The notes beneath the pieces are model-generated. The model made no database searches and was not told where the DNA came from. It saw only the letters and a program-made list of their open reading frames with translations. A stretch of 64,000 bases of DNA from Burkholderiales bacterium PBB2 (GTDB lineage: Bacteria > Pseudomonadota > Gammaproteobacteria > Burkholderiales > Burkholderiaceae_C), in contig NKIM01000009.1 in the NCBI GenBank assembly GCA_002255955.1, positions 1 to 64,000 on the forward strand, given 5' to 3'. The position numbers and the translations under genes were made by a program. Each line of letters starts with the position of its first letter. The stretch's first letter is position 1. Below are positions 27,870 through 36,996 of this stretch, piece by piece.

Positions 27870-28871
27870 ATGGACCCAGAACGGTTGACGAGCACCACAA
27901 GGGCTGGCCCCTTGCTGCAGCTCCAGCAGGCCAGCAAGCACTACCGCCGCGGCGGCAGCGCGGTGCAAGCGCTGCAAGACTTTGAACTGACGCTGCAGCG
28001 CGGCGAGGTGATCGGCCTGCTGGGGCCAAACGGCTCGGGCAAGACCACCCTGGTCAAGATCCTGACGGGGCTCTGCGGCGCCGACCAGGGTGAGCTGCGC
28101 TGGCGCACAGGCCCCGCTCAGGCCGCCGGTCAGCCCGGCCCCCATCTGCGCGAGATCGGCGTGCTGCTGGAGGGCCGCGGTGCCGCCTACGAGCGCCTGA
28201 CCACCCTGGAGAACGCGCGTTATTTCTGCGAGCTGCGCGAGCAACGCTTCAGCCTCGATCGCTGCCGGAAGATGGCCGATCTGCTGGGCCTGGCCGATCT
28301 GGACACCCCGATCCGCCAGCTTTCCACCGGCAACAAGCTGCGTGCCGCCCTGATCGGAGCCCTGATCCACCGGCCGGCCCTGGTGCTGCTGGACGAGCCA
28401 ACCCTGGGCCTGGACCTGGAGGGCGTGGAGCGCCTGCACGCCCTGGTGCATCAGGGCGCGGCCGAGGGCCAGACCTTTCTGATCGGCTCGCACGATCTGC
28501 ATTTCATCGAGCGCCTGTGCCCGCGCATCGTCTGCATCCACCGCGGGCGCAAGCGCTTTGACGGCGCCCGCAAGGCCTTTGTCCACCAGGACTACCGCTA
28601 CCGCCTGGTGGTGCGCAGCGAGCAGCCCTGCCCGCCGCCGCCCGAGTGGCTGGGCCCGCGGGACTGGCAGGCAGCGCCGGGCGAGGCCGGCGGCTGGAGC
28701 CTGCCCTTGCGCGACCCCGCCGAGGCGGCCCGGCTGATGGCCGAATGGGCCGGCTGGCTGGGCCGCTGCAGCGCGCTGCAGCTGCGCGCGATCGAGCTGC
28801 GCGAGCACTACCTGGAACACCTCGGCCTGTCCGCCACTGAAACCTCCATCGAGGGAGCACCCGCCCCATGA
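27870..28871 (+). CDS. ABC transporter ATP-binding protein
   Basis: A 333-residue ATPase with Walker A GPNGSGKTT, signature LSTGNKLRAAL (a variant of LSGGQ), Walker B LVLLDEPTLGLDLEG and H-loop GSHDLHF. About 90 residues beyond the core form a DrrA-like C-terminal extension. AGGAGG precedes the ATG. It overlaps the permease gene by 4 bases, so the two form an export-type ABC system; the cargo is unknown. Confidence 0.88.
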   Translation: MDPERLTSTTRAGPLLQLQQASKHYRRGGSAVQALQDFELTLQRGEVIGLLGPNGSGKTTLVKILTGLCGADQGELRWRTGPAQAAGQPGPHLREIGVLLEGRGAAYERLTTLENARYFCELREQRFSLDRCRKMADLLGLADLDTPIRQLSTGNKLRAALIGALIHRPALVLLDEPTLGLDLEGVERLHALVHQGAAEGQTFLIGSHDLHFIERLCPRIVCIHRGRKRFDGARKAFVHQDYRYRLVVRSEQPCPPPPEWLGPRDWQAAPGEAGGWSLPLRDPAEAARLMAEWAGWLGRCSALQLRAIELREHYLEHLGLSATETSIEGAPAP

Positions 28872-29638
28872 GCCGCCGCCGCCCCTGGATTCGCCACGGC
28901 CTCAACGAGGCCCGCCGCAGCCTGGCCCTGGCGCGGCGCTACTGGGTCGAGGCCGTGCTGGGCCTGGGCTTCATCACCAGCCTGTTCGGCGGCCTGGTGT
29001 TCGCCGTGCTCAAGGCCAGCGGGCAGTCGCTCGATTCGGGCCAGGCCGACGGTCTGATCATCGGCTTCGCCCTGTGGATGTTTGCCAGCGGCCTGGCCCA
29101 CGGCAGCGCCAAGGAAATCGTCGAGGAGACGCAGCAGCGCACGCTGGAGCAGCTGCAGCTGGCACCGCTGAGCCTGGGCCAGCTGCTGACCGTGCGCCTG
29201 CTGCTAGAAAGCGCGGTGGGCCTGATCCTGCTGGTGCTGACGCTCGGTGTGATCGCCGGGCTGAGCGACGGCCGCGTGGCGCTGAGCCTGCCCGCCCTGG
29301 GCCTGGCCGTGCTGGGCGCGCCGGCCATGGCCGGCCTGGGCTTTGCGCTGGCCGGCCTGAGCCTGCTGGTCAAACGCGGTGAGCTGCTGATGGTGGCGGC
29401 CTATCCTCTGGTGATCGGTCTGGTGTCCCTGCCGGCGCTGCCGCTCTCGGGCTGGTCGGCCCTGCCCTATGCCCTGGCCGCCGCCGCGGCACGCGCGGCC
29501 GCGGGCGGCCAGACCTTTCCGGTCGAGGTCTGGGCCTGGGTGGCGCTGAACAGCGCCGTGTTCCTGTGCGCAGGTCTGGCGATCTTTCGGGCCTGCCTGC
29601 GACAGGCGCGCCATCTGGGCGTGCTGGGCCACCTCTGA
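28868..29638 (+). CDS. ABC-2 type transporter permease
   Basis: A 256-residue membrane protein with six hydrophobic segments (for example LGLGFITSLFGGLVFAVL, LLLESAVGLILLVLTLGVIAGL). It has the N-terminal amphipathic start RHGLNEARRSLALARRYW typical of ABC-2 permeases. It is translationally coupled (ATGA) to the ATPase gene. A homodimer of this protein with two ATPases would make an exporter. Confidence 0.82.
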   Translation: MSRRRPWIRHGLNEARRSLALARRYWVEAVLGLGFITSLFGGLVFAVLKASGQSLDSGQADGLIIGFALWMFASGLAHGSAKEIVEETQQRTLEQLQLAPLSLGQLLTVRLLLESAVGLILLVLTLGVIAGLSDGRVALSLPALGLAVLGAPAMAGLGFALAGLSLLVKRGELLMVAAYPLVIGLVSLPALPLSGWSALPYALAAAAARAAAGGQTFPVEVWAWVALNSAVFLCAGLAIFRACLRQARHLGVLGHL

Positions 29639-29676
29639 ACGAGGCACCGATCGCGCGCCGAACCTACACTGGCGGC

Positions 29677-30246
29677 ATGGATGCAATCGTCGAAGCGGCC
29701 CTGAAAAAGTGGCCCAATGTGCCGCACTGCTATGGCTGGCTGGCCCTGGATGCCCGGGGCGATTGGTATATGCGCGACGAGCGCTGCCAAGCGGCCGGCC
29801 CGTTTCCGCAGGTCAAGGGCAGCCGCGTCACGCACGAAAAACTGCGCGAGTTCATCGCCCGCAATTACGCGGCCGACGCGCGCGGCGCCTGGTTCTTTCA
29901 GAACGGCCCGCAGCGCGTGTACCTGCAACTGGAGGCTGCGCCCTGGGTCTGGCGCGTCGATGCCGCGGCCCTGCAGCCGGGCGGCACGGTGCAGAGCCAC
30001 ACCGGCTTGAGCACATCGGTGGACGCCAGTTGGCTGGATGAGCAGGACCGCCTGTTCCTCAGCACGCCGCTGGGCCTGGGCCTGGTGCACAGCCTGGACA
30101 TGGACTGGGCCGCCCAGGCCGTGGAGCAGGGCCTGTGGGCGCCCGAGTTCTGCCGCCATGCCGATTTGCTGCAGCGTTTTGGCGTGTGCCTGGCGCCCGA
30201 GGTGAATGTGGCCGCAGGGGCCGCAGGGGCCGCAGCGGCCGGCTGA
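29677..30246 (+). CDS. DUF2946/DUF2944-type conserved protein
   Basis: A 189-residue soluble protein. WPNVPHCYGWLALDARGDWYMRDE at the N-terminus and EFCRHADLLQRFGVCLAPE near the end match a betaproteobacterial family of unknown function; I recall the family label only approximately. It has no signal peptide or motif pointing to catalysis. The C-terminus is a low-complexity AAGAAGAAAAG tail. Confidence 0.65.
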   Translation: MDAIVEAALKKWPNVPHCYGWLALDARGDWYMRDERCQAAGPFPQVKGSRVTHEKLREFIARNYAADARGAWFFQNGPQRVYLQLEAAPWVWRVDAAALQPGGTVQSHTGLSTSVDASWLDEQDRLFLSTPLGLGLVHSLDMDWAAQAVEQGLWAPEFCRHADLLQRFGVCLAPEVNVAAGAAGAAAAG

Positions 30247-30377
30247 CCGTTCGGCCCGGCTTTGCTGCCGCTGGCCCTGAAAGCAGGCGACAGGCGCGAC
30301 GGTGACCGGCACAGTGCGGCCGGCTGACACCCACACAGCGCCCCGTTCGGCCCCTTTCAACGCCCGATTCACCGCCC

Positions 30378-31277
30378 ATGAAACCGCTCCGCCTCGCCAT
30401 CGCCTGCCTGCTGCCCCTGCTCACCGCCTTCACGGCGCCGAGCCAGGGCAGCCCGGCCGCCCCCGACACACCGCCTGCCGCGCAGGCCGATTACCGACCC
30501 GCCCTGTGGTCGGTGGAGCACCAGGGCCGGCGCTCCTGGCTGTTCGGCGCCCTGCCCTGGAGCGAAGCCGGCGTGACGGCGCTGCCCGGCCCGGTCCAGC
30601 AGGCGCTGACCGAGAGCGATCAGCTGGCCAGCGAGCTGCGCATGCCGGTGGCACCCAGCGAAGCTGCCCCCTTGCTGGCTGCACTGCGCCAACCCGATGC
30701 TTCCTTCCGCGCCACCCTGCCGGCCGATCTGCTCGGCGACTTTGATCAGCTGTGCAAGCAGCAAGGCCTGCCCTGCAGCGCCCTGGACAGCCTGCCGCCC
30801 TTCTTCGTGGTGGCCGCCTTGCACAAGCTGATGGCCCAAAAGGCCGGCCTGCAAAGCCAGGAACAGCACAGCAGCATGAACCTGGTGCACCGGGCCATGA
30901 AAGACAAGCCCTTGCTGGAGCTGGAAGGGCTGCAGGCGGGTTTCCAACTGCTGCAATCCATCCCAGAGGCCGACCAGCAGGCCCTGCTGCGACGGCTGCT
31001 GATCAGCCAGGGCCAGGACAGCGTGCAGAGCTATGCCGCCTGGCGCCGCGGCGATGTGGCGGCCTTGCAAGCCAGCTTCGAGAGCTCGGCCTTCACTGCG
31101 GCCACGCGCGAGCGCATCCAGCGCGAACGCGACCAGGCCTGGAGCCTCAAGATCGCCCAGCGCCTGCGAGAAGGCCAACGCCTGTTCGTGGTCGTGGCGC
31201 CCGCCCATCTGGGCAGCGAGGGCCTGCCGTCCCTGCTGCAGGCCCAGGGTTTCAAGGTGACGCGTGTCGCGTACTGA
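30378..31277 (+). CDS. TraB/GumN family protein with altered first motif
   Basis: A 299-residue exported protein (signal near residues 5-20) of the TraB/GumN family, whose members are metal-dependent peptidase-like. Family proteins carry two GxxH motifs. The C-terminal one is kept (VVAPAHLGSEGLPSLL), but the N-terminal one reads LFGALPW (residues 55-61), with Pro60 where His is expected. It may therefore be inactive as a hydrolase. It starts an apparent operon with the following LytS/LytTR pair, overlapping it by 14 bases. Confidence 0.75.
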   Translation: MKPLRLAIACLLPLLTAFTAPSQGSPAAPDTPPAAQADYRPALWSVEHQGRRSWLFGALPWSEAGVTALPGPVQQALTESDQLASELRMPVAPSEAAPLLAALRQPDASFRATLPADLLGDFDQLCKQQGLPCSALDSLPPFFVVAALHKLMAQKAGLQSQEQHSSMNLVHRAMKDKPLLELEGLQAGFQLLQSIPEADQQALLRRLLISQGQDSVQSYAAWRRGDVAALQASFESSAFTAATRERIQRERDQAWSLKIAQRLREGQRLFVVVAPAHLGSEGLPSLLQAQGFKVTRVAY

Positions 31278-32352
31278 GGCCCTCACTCGCGACACCGCCT
31301 CCACGGCCGGCCCCCTCTGGCGCCAGGCCGGTTTGCTGCTGTCCTTGTGCGGGCTGCAGGCGCTGCTGATCCTGCTGATCCAGTTCGCCCTCTTCGGCGA
31401 CCCCGGCCTGCGCCCGGGCACGGTGCAGCGCGTCGGCCTGATGGCCTTGCTACGCTGGGGCCTGCTGGGCCTCCTGGTCTGGCAGGCGCGACCGGCCCTG
31501 CCCTGGGCCCGCCGCGTGCCTGGGCTGATGGTGCTGGCCCTGATCGACACCGCCGGCATCCACGGCCTGACCCAGTGGCTGGGCAGTGGTGTGCCGCTGG
31601 ATCCTCAGGCCTTGAACCTGAGCCCCGAACAGCTGCGCGGGATCAGCCTCGGCGGCAGCTGGGTGGTGGCCCTGGCTCAGTACCTGCTGTTCAGCCTGGC
31701 CTGGCAGAGCCATCTGGACCGCCGCCAGCGCGCCGCGCTGGAGCAGCAGGCGCGCGCGGCCCAGCTGCAAGCCTTGCAAAACCAGCTCAAACCGCATTTT
31801 CTGTTCAATGCCATGAACAGCGTGCGCGGCCTGATCTTCGAGAACCCCGAGCGCGCCGCCCATTTGCTGACCGAGCTGTCCACCCTCTTGCGCGCCAGCT
31901 TGGAGCAAAGCGGCGGCCTCTGCCGCCTCGACGAGGAGTGGCAGCTCTGCCAGCGCTACCTGGCCCTGGAAGCCAGCCGGCTCGAAGCGCGCCTGCAGCT
32001 GGACATCCGCCTGCCGGCCGAGCTGATGGCCCAGCGCCTGCCGCGCTTTGCCCTGCTGGGCCTGTGCGAGAACGCGATCAAGCACGGCATCGGCGCGCGC
32101 CGCGAGGGCGGCTGCCTGCACATCCACGCGGTGCGCGAGGGCAGCAGCCCAGTGTGGTGCTTGCGCGTCGAGAACCCCAGCGCGCCGCGCCTCGCAAGCA
32201 CCCCCGGCCTGGGCAGCGGCCTGGCCCAGCTGCGCGAAAGCCTGCGCCTGCAATTGGGCGCGGCTGCCGAGCTGCAAGCCGGCCTTGACGCCTCTGGCCG
32301 GCACCACCGGGTCGAGCTGCGCCTGCCCTGGCAGGAGGCCTCCGCCCCATGA
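31264..32352 (+). CDS. LytS/YehU-type sensor histidine kinase
   Basis: A 362-residue membrane kinase. Four hydrophobic segments in the first 150 residues are followed by a His_kinase domain with QNQLKPHFLFNAMNSV (His178) and an ATPase part with LCENAIKHGIG and GSGLAQLRESL. The GTG start overlaps the TraB-like gene; AAGG lies upstream. It is coupled by ATGA to the LytTR regulator, its obvious partner. Confidence 0.9.
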   Translation: MSRTEALTRDTASTAGPLWRQAGLLLSLCGLQALLILLIQFALFGDPGLRPGTVQRVGLMALLRWGLLGLLVWQARPALPWARRVPGLMVLALIDTAGIHGLTQWLGSGVPLDPQALNLSPEQLRGISLGGSWVVALAQYLLFSLAWQSHLDRRQRAALEQQARAAQLQALQNQLKPHFLFNAMNSVRGLIFENPERAAHLLTELSTLLRASLEQSGGLCRLDEEWQLCQRYLALEASRLEARLQLDIRLPAELMAQRLPRFALLGLCENAIKHGIGARREGGCLHIHAVREGSSPVWCLRVENPSAPRLASTPGLGSGLAQLRESLRLQLGAAAELQAGLDASGRHHRVELRLPWQEASAP

Positions 32353-33080
32353 CCCTGATGAAGCCCCCACCCCTGCGCCTGCTGCTGGTGGACGACGAAC
32401 GCCTGGCCCGCGTGGAGCTGCGCCGCCTGCTGGCGGCGCATGACGATGTCGAGGTGCTGGCCGAAGCCGGCAGTGGCGAAGAGGCCCTGGCCCTGCACGC
32501 CCAGCTGCGGCCCGATGCACTGCTGGTCGATGTGCAGATGCCCGAGCAGGATGGCCTGGCGGTGGCCCGCGCCCTCAACGCCGAGACGCGCATCATCTTC
32601 TGCACGGCCCATGCCAGCTTTGCGGTCGAAGCCTTCGACCTCAATGCCCTGGACTATCTGGTCAAGCCGGTGGCGGCCGAGCGCCTGGCGCAGGCGCTGC
32701 AACGCCTGCGCGCCGAGCTGCAACACGCCAGCGGCCCCTATCTGCCCGACGAGCACCGCGTGCTGCTGCGTCGCGGCGAACAGATGGCTCTGATCCGCCT
32801 GGGCGACATCGCCCTGATCGAAAGCCGCGACAACTACCTGGAGCTGCACACGCCGCAAGGCGTGTTCCTGCTGCCGGGCAGCCTGGCGCGCCTGCTGCCC
32901 CGACTGGACCCGCAGCGCTACCAGCAGATCAACCGCCAGGCCCTGGTGCGCCTGGATGCCATCGCCCGCTTGCAGCCTGGCGATGACAGCGGCCTGCGTC
33001 TGCAGCTGCACAGCGGACCGTGGCTGACGGTGTCACGCCGGCAAAGCCAGGCCTTGCGGCAGCGCTTCAGCCTGGCTTGA
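32349..33080 (+). CDS. LytTR-family response regulator
   Basis: A 243-residue regulator of the AlgR/YehT kind. The receiver domain has acidic pair DDE at 15-17 and phospho-acceptor Asp61 in LLVDVQMPEQDG. The LytTR DNA-binding domain follows (IALIESRDNYLELHT; QRYQQINRQALVRLDAI). It overlaps the kinase gene by 4 bases. Target genes are unknown. Confidence 0.92.
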   Translation: MTLMKPPPLRLLLVDDERLARVELRRLLAAHDDVEVLAEAGSGEEALALHAQLRPDALLVDVQMPEQDGLAVARALNAETRIIFCTAHASFAVEAFDLNALDYLVKPVAAERLAQALQRLRAELQHASGPYLPDEHRVLLRRGEQMALIRLGDIALIESRDNYLELHTPQGVFLLPGSLARLLPRLDPQRYQQINRQALVRLDAIARLQPGDDSGLRLQLHSGPWLTVSRRQSQALRQRFSLA

Positions 33081-33155
33081 GGGCCCGAGCAGGCAGCGGT
33101 CAACGCAGCGCGCTGCCCCGGCGTTGCACCACACCGCCACTCCGCAAGGCTGCCA

Positions 33156-33560
33156 ATGAAGACGTTTGCCACCCGCCGCGCGCGCCCAATCCAGCGGCTC
33201 CGCCTTCGCTGCTGGGCAGCGGCTTTCAGCCTCTGCGCCCTGTTGGCGGCCCCCTCGGCCTGGGCCTTTCGCTGCAACTCTTTTGTCATCGACGCGGGCA
33301 TGGCCAAGCCCGAAGTGCTGCGCAAATGCGGCAGGCCCAACCTGCAGGAGCAGCGCATCGATCGGCGCATCCTCCGCGTGCGGGTGCCCGCCGCGCCCAG
33401 CAGCGGCCTGCCGCCCGGCAGCACAGTGGAGCTGGAGCGCGAACGCCAGGTGCTGATCGAGGAATGGGTCTACAACTTCGGGCCGCAGCAATTCATGCAG
33501 CAGCTGGTGTTCGAAGATGGGCGGCTGGTATCCGTCAAGGACCTGGGTTACGGCAGCTGA
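33156..33560 (+). CDS. DUF2845 domain exported protein
   Basis: A 134-residue protein with a twin-basic N-terminus and signal sequence (CWAAAFSLCALLAAPSAWA). The mature part FRCNSFVIDAGMAKPEVLRKCGRP is the DUF2845 signature with two cysteines that may form a disulfide. It ends with the strand-rich FGPQQFMQQLVFEDGRLVSVKDLGYG. It is periplasmic; function unknown. Confidence 0.8.
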   Translation: MKTFATRRARPIQRLRLRCWAAAFSLCALLAAPSAWAFRCNSFVIDAGMAKPEVLRKCGRPNLQEQRIDRRILRVRVPAAPSSGLPPGSTVELERERQVLIEEWVYNFGPQQFMQQLVFEDGRLVSVKDLGYGS

Positions 33561-33579
33561 GCGCGCGCGGGCGGGCAGG

Positions 33580-34368
33580 TCAAGGCTGCAAGCGGGCTGC
33601 GTCCATGTCACGCCGCTGCGCGATGGCCGACCACCAGGCTTCCATCAAGGCCAAACGCTCGGTCGACACGTCCTGGCGCTGCACCAGGTAGATGTCCATC
33701 TGCAGCAAGGGCTTGTTCAGCACCGCCAGGCCCTGAAGGCTCTGGGCATCGGGCGCCAGATTGAGCTCGGGTGCAGTGACCAAGGCCAGATCGATGCGCC
33801 CGGCGCGCAGCTTGGCCAGCAGCTGGGCCATGCTGTGGGCCGAATCCTCGACCCGAAAGCCCAACTGGCGCAGCGGCTCGGCGGTGATGCGAACACCGGC
33901 CCGCACGCCCACCAGGGGCTCGCCCACGCTGCCCGCATGGCCGCGCATGACCTGGCCGTCCCATTCCAGAGTGGAATCAGCCCGCTTGAGCCAGACCAGA
34001 TGGAGCGGCAACAGGCTGCGCGAGGCATCGAGCTGGCCTGCACGCAAAGGGAACTGCAGCTCCCGCAGGTTGACCGGAGTCGGGCCCGCCAGGGCCGCCT
34101 CGATCAGCCCCTGATCCAGCATCAGGCGGCAGCGGCGCGGGGGCAGACGCAACAACTCCAGCTCCAAGCCCAGCTGGCGCGCAGTTTCCAGCAAGGTGCG
34201 CTCGACCGAGCCCGGATGCTCGGCCTGGTTGTTCAAATAAGGCGGGGCATGAAGGTCGGTGACGCAAACCCGCCAGCGCTTGGGCCAGTCCGCAGGTTCT
34301 GCCGACCAACCCGCTGCCGGCCCGACGCACCAGGCCAGGATCAGCGCGAGCGGTGCCCGTCGGTTCAT
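33580..34368 (-). CDS. Periplasmic substrate-binding-like protein
   Basis: A 262-residue exported protein. The signal peptide (APLALILAWCVGPAAGWSA) precedes a family-3-like binding fold (RVCVTDLHAPPYLNNQAEHPG; VGVRAGVRITAEPLRQLGFRV). No transporter genes are near, so it may be a sensor or an orphan. ATG 34368 puts the signal peptide at the N-terminus; the frame start at 34401 would precede it with 11 extra residues. Confidence 0.7.
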   Translation of the reverse strand: MNRRAPLALILAWCVGPAAGWSAEPADWPKRWRVCVTDLHAPPYLNNQAEHPGSVERTLLETARQLGLELELLRLPPRRCRLMLDQGLIEAALAGPTPVNLRELQFPLRAGQLDASRSLLPLHLVWLKRADSTLEWDGQVMRGHAGSVGEPLVGVRAGVRITAEPLRQLGFRVEDSAHSMAQLLAKLRAGRIDLALVTAPELNLAPDAQSLQGLAVLNKPLLQMDIYLVQRQDVSTERLALMEAWWSAIAQRRDMDAARLQP

Positions 34369-34481
34369 GCCGACAAGCTTACTGCAGGCCGGCAGCGCCA
34401 CGCCAGGCCTGCCTCGCCTGTCATCCGAGAGACAAGACCTGACCCCCAGGCAGAAACGTTGAAAACAGGAGGCGAAAAAAA

Positions 34482-34501
34482 AGCCGACCCGAGGGTCGGC
34501 T
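34482..34501 (-). terminator. Rho-independent terminator of the cytochrome c gene
   Basis: 8-bp stem AGCCGACC / GGTCGGCT with a 4-base loop. On the minus strand it runs into eight T residues. It lies 50 bases past the cytochrome c stop codon. Confidence 0.9.
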
Positions 34502-34550
34502 GTTGATGCGAAGCACGCTCAGCTCAGGCCTGAGCCGGTGGCTTTGCGCC

Positions 34551-35105
34551 TCAGTTGGCGGCCGAAGCGGCAGCGGCCGGAGCCTTGGGCTCGTCGAACT
34601 TGGCGCCGCCCTTGTTGGCCATATAGACCACGGCACGGGAGATTTCGAAATCGCTGAAATCGCCACCACCTTGCGCGCCCATGGCGCCCTTGCCCTTCAG
34701 GGCCGAGGTCAGCAGGACGTCGTAACCGGTCTTCACACGCGGGCCCCAGGCGGCTTCGTCGCCCAGCTTGGGAGCGCCGGCAGCGCCGGTGGCATGGCAG
34801 GCCGCGCACTGGGCCTGGAAGACTTGCTCGCCGGTCTTCAGCGCGGCGACGTTGTTCAGATCCTTCAGCTCGATCGCGCCGATGGGCTGGATGCGGGCCG
34901 CCACGGCCTGGGCTTCCAGCGCCTCGGTGCCGGCGGAGGGCTTGGAGTCGCTGGTCACATAGTTGGCCAGCAGGATGATGGCGATGATGGGCACGACGAA
35001 GGCAAAGAACACGGCCCAAGCCAGTTGCTTGGGGGTCTTGATCGGGCCTTCATGGGCTTCGTCAGCATGATCGTGCTCGTGTGCGTGATTCTGGTTTCCG
35101 CTCAT
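34551..35105 (-). CDS. Membrane-anchored c-type cytochrome (cytochrome c5 family)
   Basis: A 184-residue protein. An unusual His/Asp/Glu-rich cytoplasmic start (NHAHEHDHADEAHEG) is followed by one TM anchor (AWAVFFAFVVPIIAIILLA) and a periplasmic cytochrome c domain with heme motif CAACH and a distal Met in the GAMGAQGG region. Cytochromes of this type pass electrons to terminal oxidases. GAGG precedes ATG 35105; the frame start at 35150 is less likely. The tail is Ala-rich. Confidence 0.88.
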   Translation of the reverse strand: MSGNQNHAHEHDHADEAHEGPIKTPKQLAWAVFFAFVVPIIAIILLANYVTSDSKPSAGTEALEAQAVAARIQPIGAIELKDLNNVAALKTGEQVFQAQCAACHATGAAGAPKLGDEAAWGPRVKTGYDVLLTSALKGKGAMGAQGGGDFSDFEISRAVVYMANKGGAKFDEPKAPAAAASAAN

Positions 35106-35261
35106 GAAATCCTCGTTGGCGTCGGCAAGGGAAGATGCAATGCCCGGCAATTCACCGGACGCAAAACCGGCAGATTATATCTGCCAGCACCCGGGGAGAG
35201 CAGCAAGGCTTGAGCCATGTCACAGCAGGAACGGCCGCTGAGGTTAGAATGCGCGCTCCCG

Positions 35262-35336
35262 GCGACCGTGGTGAAGTGGATATCATTGGGCCCTCCGAAG
35301 GCTTAGGCGCAAGTTCGATTCTTGCCGGTCGCACCA
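35262..35336 (+). tRNA. tRNA-Arg (CCG)
   Basis: A full cloverleaf: acceptor GCGACCG/CGGTCGC, D-stem GTGA/TCAT, anticodon loop CTCCGAA with anticodon CCG, T-arm GCAAG TTCGATT CTTGC, discriminator A and encoded CCA. It stands just outside the accessory island that follows, the usual position of an integration site. Confidence 0.92.
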
Positions 35337-35573
35337 CCGGGCTCCCCAGGCTTCATCGCCACCTCTGACAAGTCGGGCATAAGTTGGCGTTATTGACGCC
35401 ATATGCCTTACAACAAGCTCAGCCACCATTTGGCTTAGCCTGGGGCTGATTGGCCTCTGCCCCTCCATGTTCAGGCGGCCTTACGCTCTGCCAACGCTGG
35501 CCGACTTGGTCTGCCTGCCAATAGCAGACCTCCAGCTTCATCGGTTGACCACACAACCTTCGTCGGACTTGGC

Positions 35574-36407
35574 TCAGTCAATTTCATACAGAGTCAGCCT
35601 GCCCTGACGATCGCCAGCTGCTTTCTTGATCCGCTGTACGGCCTCGTCAATGCCGTTCAAGAAGTCCGTTCCCATTCGACGGGCCATGGCTCGATACCGC
35701 GTGGTTCGATCCCCCAACCCGATACGCATGAGCGCGAGCACCGCAGCGGTAGTTTCAGGCTGGACAGCATGGGAGAGCTGCAGGCTGACGCCCGACCTTA
35801 CAAACGAAGCATTCCTGCGCGTCAAGCGCTTGTTGCTGCCGATCAGGCGCATGGCAACCGATTCAGCCTCCTCGATGATCTTCCGGTGGCGCTGGGCATC
35901 CTCCGCGGCCTTTCGCTCCCTCGTAGCCCGTCGGACCTGATCGTAGAGATCTCTGTGCCGCGCGAGCGTCGAAACATCAACTCTCAGGCGCTGCGCCACT
36001 TGAGTCACTGACTCGTTGTTCTCCGGTGCATCGCGCAGTGCCTGTCGAACCGCGACGTGGTCCACCGGAACGTTGCTTCTCTTCTGCCGAGGCGGCAACG
36101 CATGTGCTGCTGGGGTGACGCATCGCTCCACTCGTCCGGCAAGAAGGGCCGCCAACTGCAGGCCTTCGGAGAAACACAAGTCGAGCAGCTGATCGAAGGC
36201 CAGCCGGGCTTCTGTTTCGTTGAGCCATCGAGACAGTGTCGACGGTGCCAAGCCAGACCGCAGGGCCAGGCTTGTCTGGCTTCCTGGCTGCGCGCAATAC
36301 TCCTTGACCGCTCTTGCTGCAGCTCGCGTAACTAACCATAACTGTGCTCTCGTACAGGTTGACGGGCAAAGCCTGGCGCGAACACAGCACCAGTTGCCGG
36401 GCGTCAA
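35574..36407 (-). CDS. Helix-turn-helix protein of unknown family
   Basis: A 277-residue protein with two apparent HTH segments: TSLALRSGLAPSTLSRWL and VTQVAQRLRVDVSTLARHRDLY. The second half (MRLIGSNKRLTRRNASFV; RRMGTDFLNGIDEAVQRIKKAA) is unfamiliar. The frame stays open for about 37 codons upstream of 36407 without an obvious start, so the true N-terminus is uncertain and the first 20 residues may be noncoding. It is the first gene of the island and could regulate it or belong to its mobility functions. Confidence 0.55.
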   Translation of the reverse strand: MTPGNWCCVRARLCPSTCTRAQLWLVTRAAARAVKEYCAQPGSQTSLALRSGLAPSTLSRWLNETEARLAFDQLLDLCFSEGLQLAALLAGRVERCVTPAAHALPPRQKRSNVPVDHVAVRQALRDAPENNESVTQVAQRLRVDVSTLARHRDLYDQVRRATRERKAAEDAQRHRKIIEEAESVAMRLIGSNKRLTRRNASFVRSGVSLQLSHAVQPETTAAVLALMRIGLGDRTTRYRAMARRMGTDFLNGIDEAVQRIKKAAGDRQGRLTLYEID

Positions 36408-36581
36408 GCCCCCGCGGACCTTTTCCGGCTTGCACCGTGCGGACCGGGCGTCCAGACGGCATCCCCCGCTTGGCTCATAGGCTGAGCGATCAAATGCGGG
36501 CTCTGAGTTCGGCGATTTGAAGTTCTACAGCCTCAGCATTCCAGCCCGTCGTAGCGCCCTGTATCTTGCTCGGACAGCGGC

Positions 36582-36947
36582 CTACTGTTGGAATGTTTTC
36601 AGCACCTTCTTCAAGCGCTTTCGCCCATCGCTGTTTGTTTCGCGATAGACCTTGAGGGCAAGCGCCAGGAACTGCTGCTCTCCAGGTGACAGTCCAGTTG
36701 GTTCACGCTCTACATCAAGCCAACCTGACTCCTTGCCGCAATGCTGTTCAATCTGCCGCGCCAGTTTGTCACCGATGGGGCGTACGCCACTTTTGGCCAT
36801 CGACCATGTTGCGCCACTCATCTCGACTTGTTTAGCCCAGGTGGATTCAAGCCCCTTGGGCGGATCGCCTGCGGCGATGCGTTCTTCCGCAAAAGTCTGG
36901 AAGAGCGCGATGGCGTTGAGTCGGCGGAATGTGGTGATGCTGGACAC
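36582..36947 (-). CDS. Phage-repressor-like HTH protein
   Basis: A 121-residue protein. The segment STWAKQVEMSGATWSMAKSG then IGDKLARQIEQHCGKESGWLD is typical of small XRE-like proteins in betaproteobacterial prophages and islands. The C-terminal half (LSPGEQQFLALALKVYRE) is helical. A symmetric site lies 22 bases upstream of its start, fitting autoregulation. It may be the master switch of the island. Confidence 0.6.
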   Translation of the reverse strand: MSSITTFRRLNAIALFQTFAEERIAAGDPPKGLESTWAKQVEMSGATWSMAKSGVRPIGDKLARQIEQHCGKESGWLDVEREPTGLSPGEQQFLALALKVYRETNSDGRKRLKKVLKTFQQ

Positions 36948-36968
36948 GGCTGGTGTTGTTAAAACACT

Positions 36969-36987
36969 TCACATGCATTCTATGTGA
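36969..36987. promoter_or_regulatory. Inverted-repeat operator upstream of the HTH gene
   Basis: TCACAT-N7-ATGTGA, followed after four bases by another ATGTG half-site. It sits between the HTH gene (minus strand) and a plus-strand promoter toward the tRNA array. Binding by the adjacent repressor-like protein is inferred. Confidence 0.5.
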
Positions 36988-36996
36988 TCGAATGTG

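Noticed and set aside
35574-36407. Assignment of the 277-residue HTH protein as a TniQ/TnsD fragment
   Set aside because: The HTH pattern is similar in style but the TniQ zinc region and other signatures are absent.
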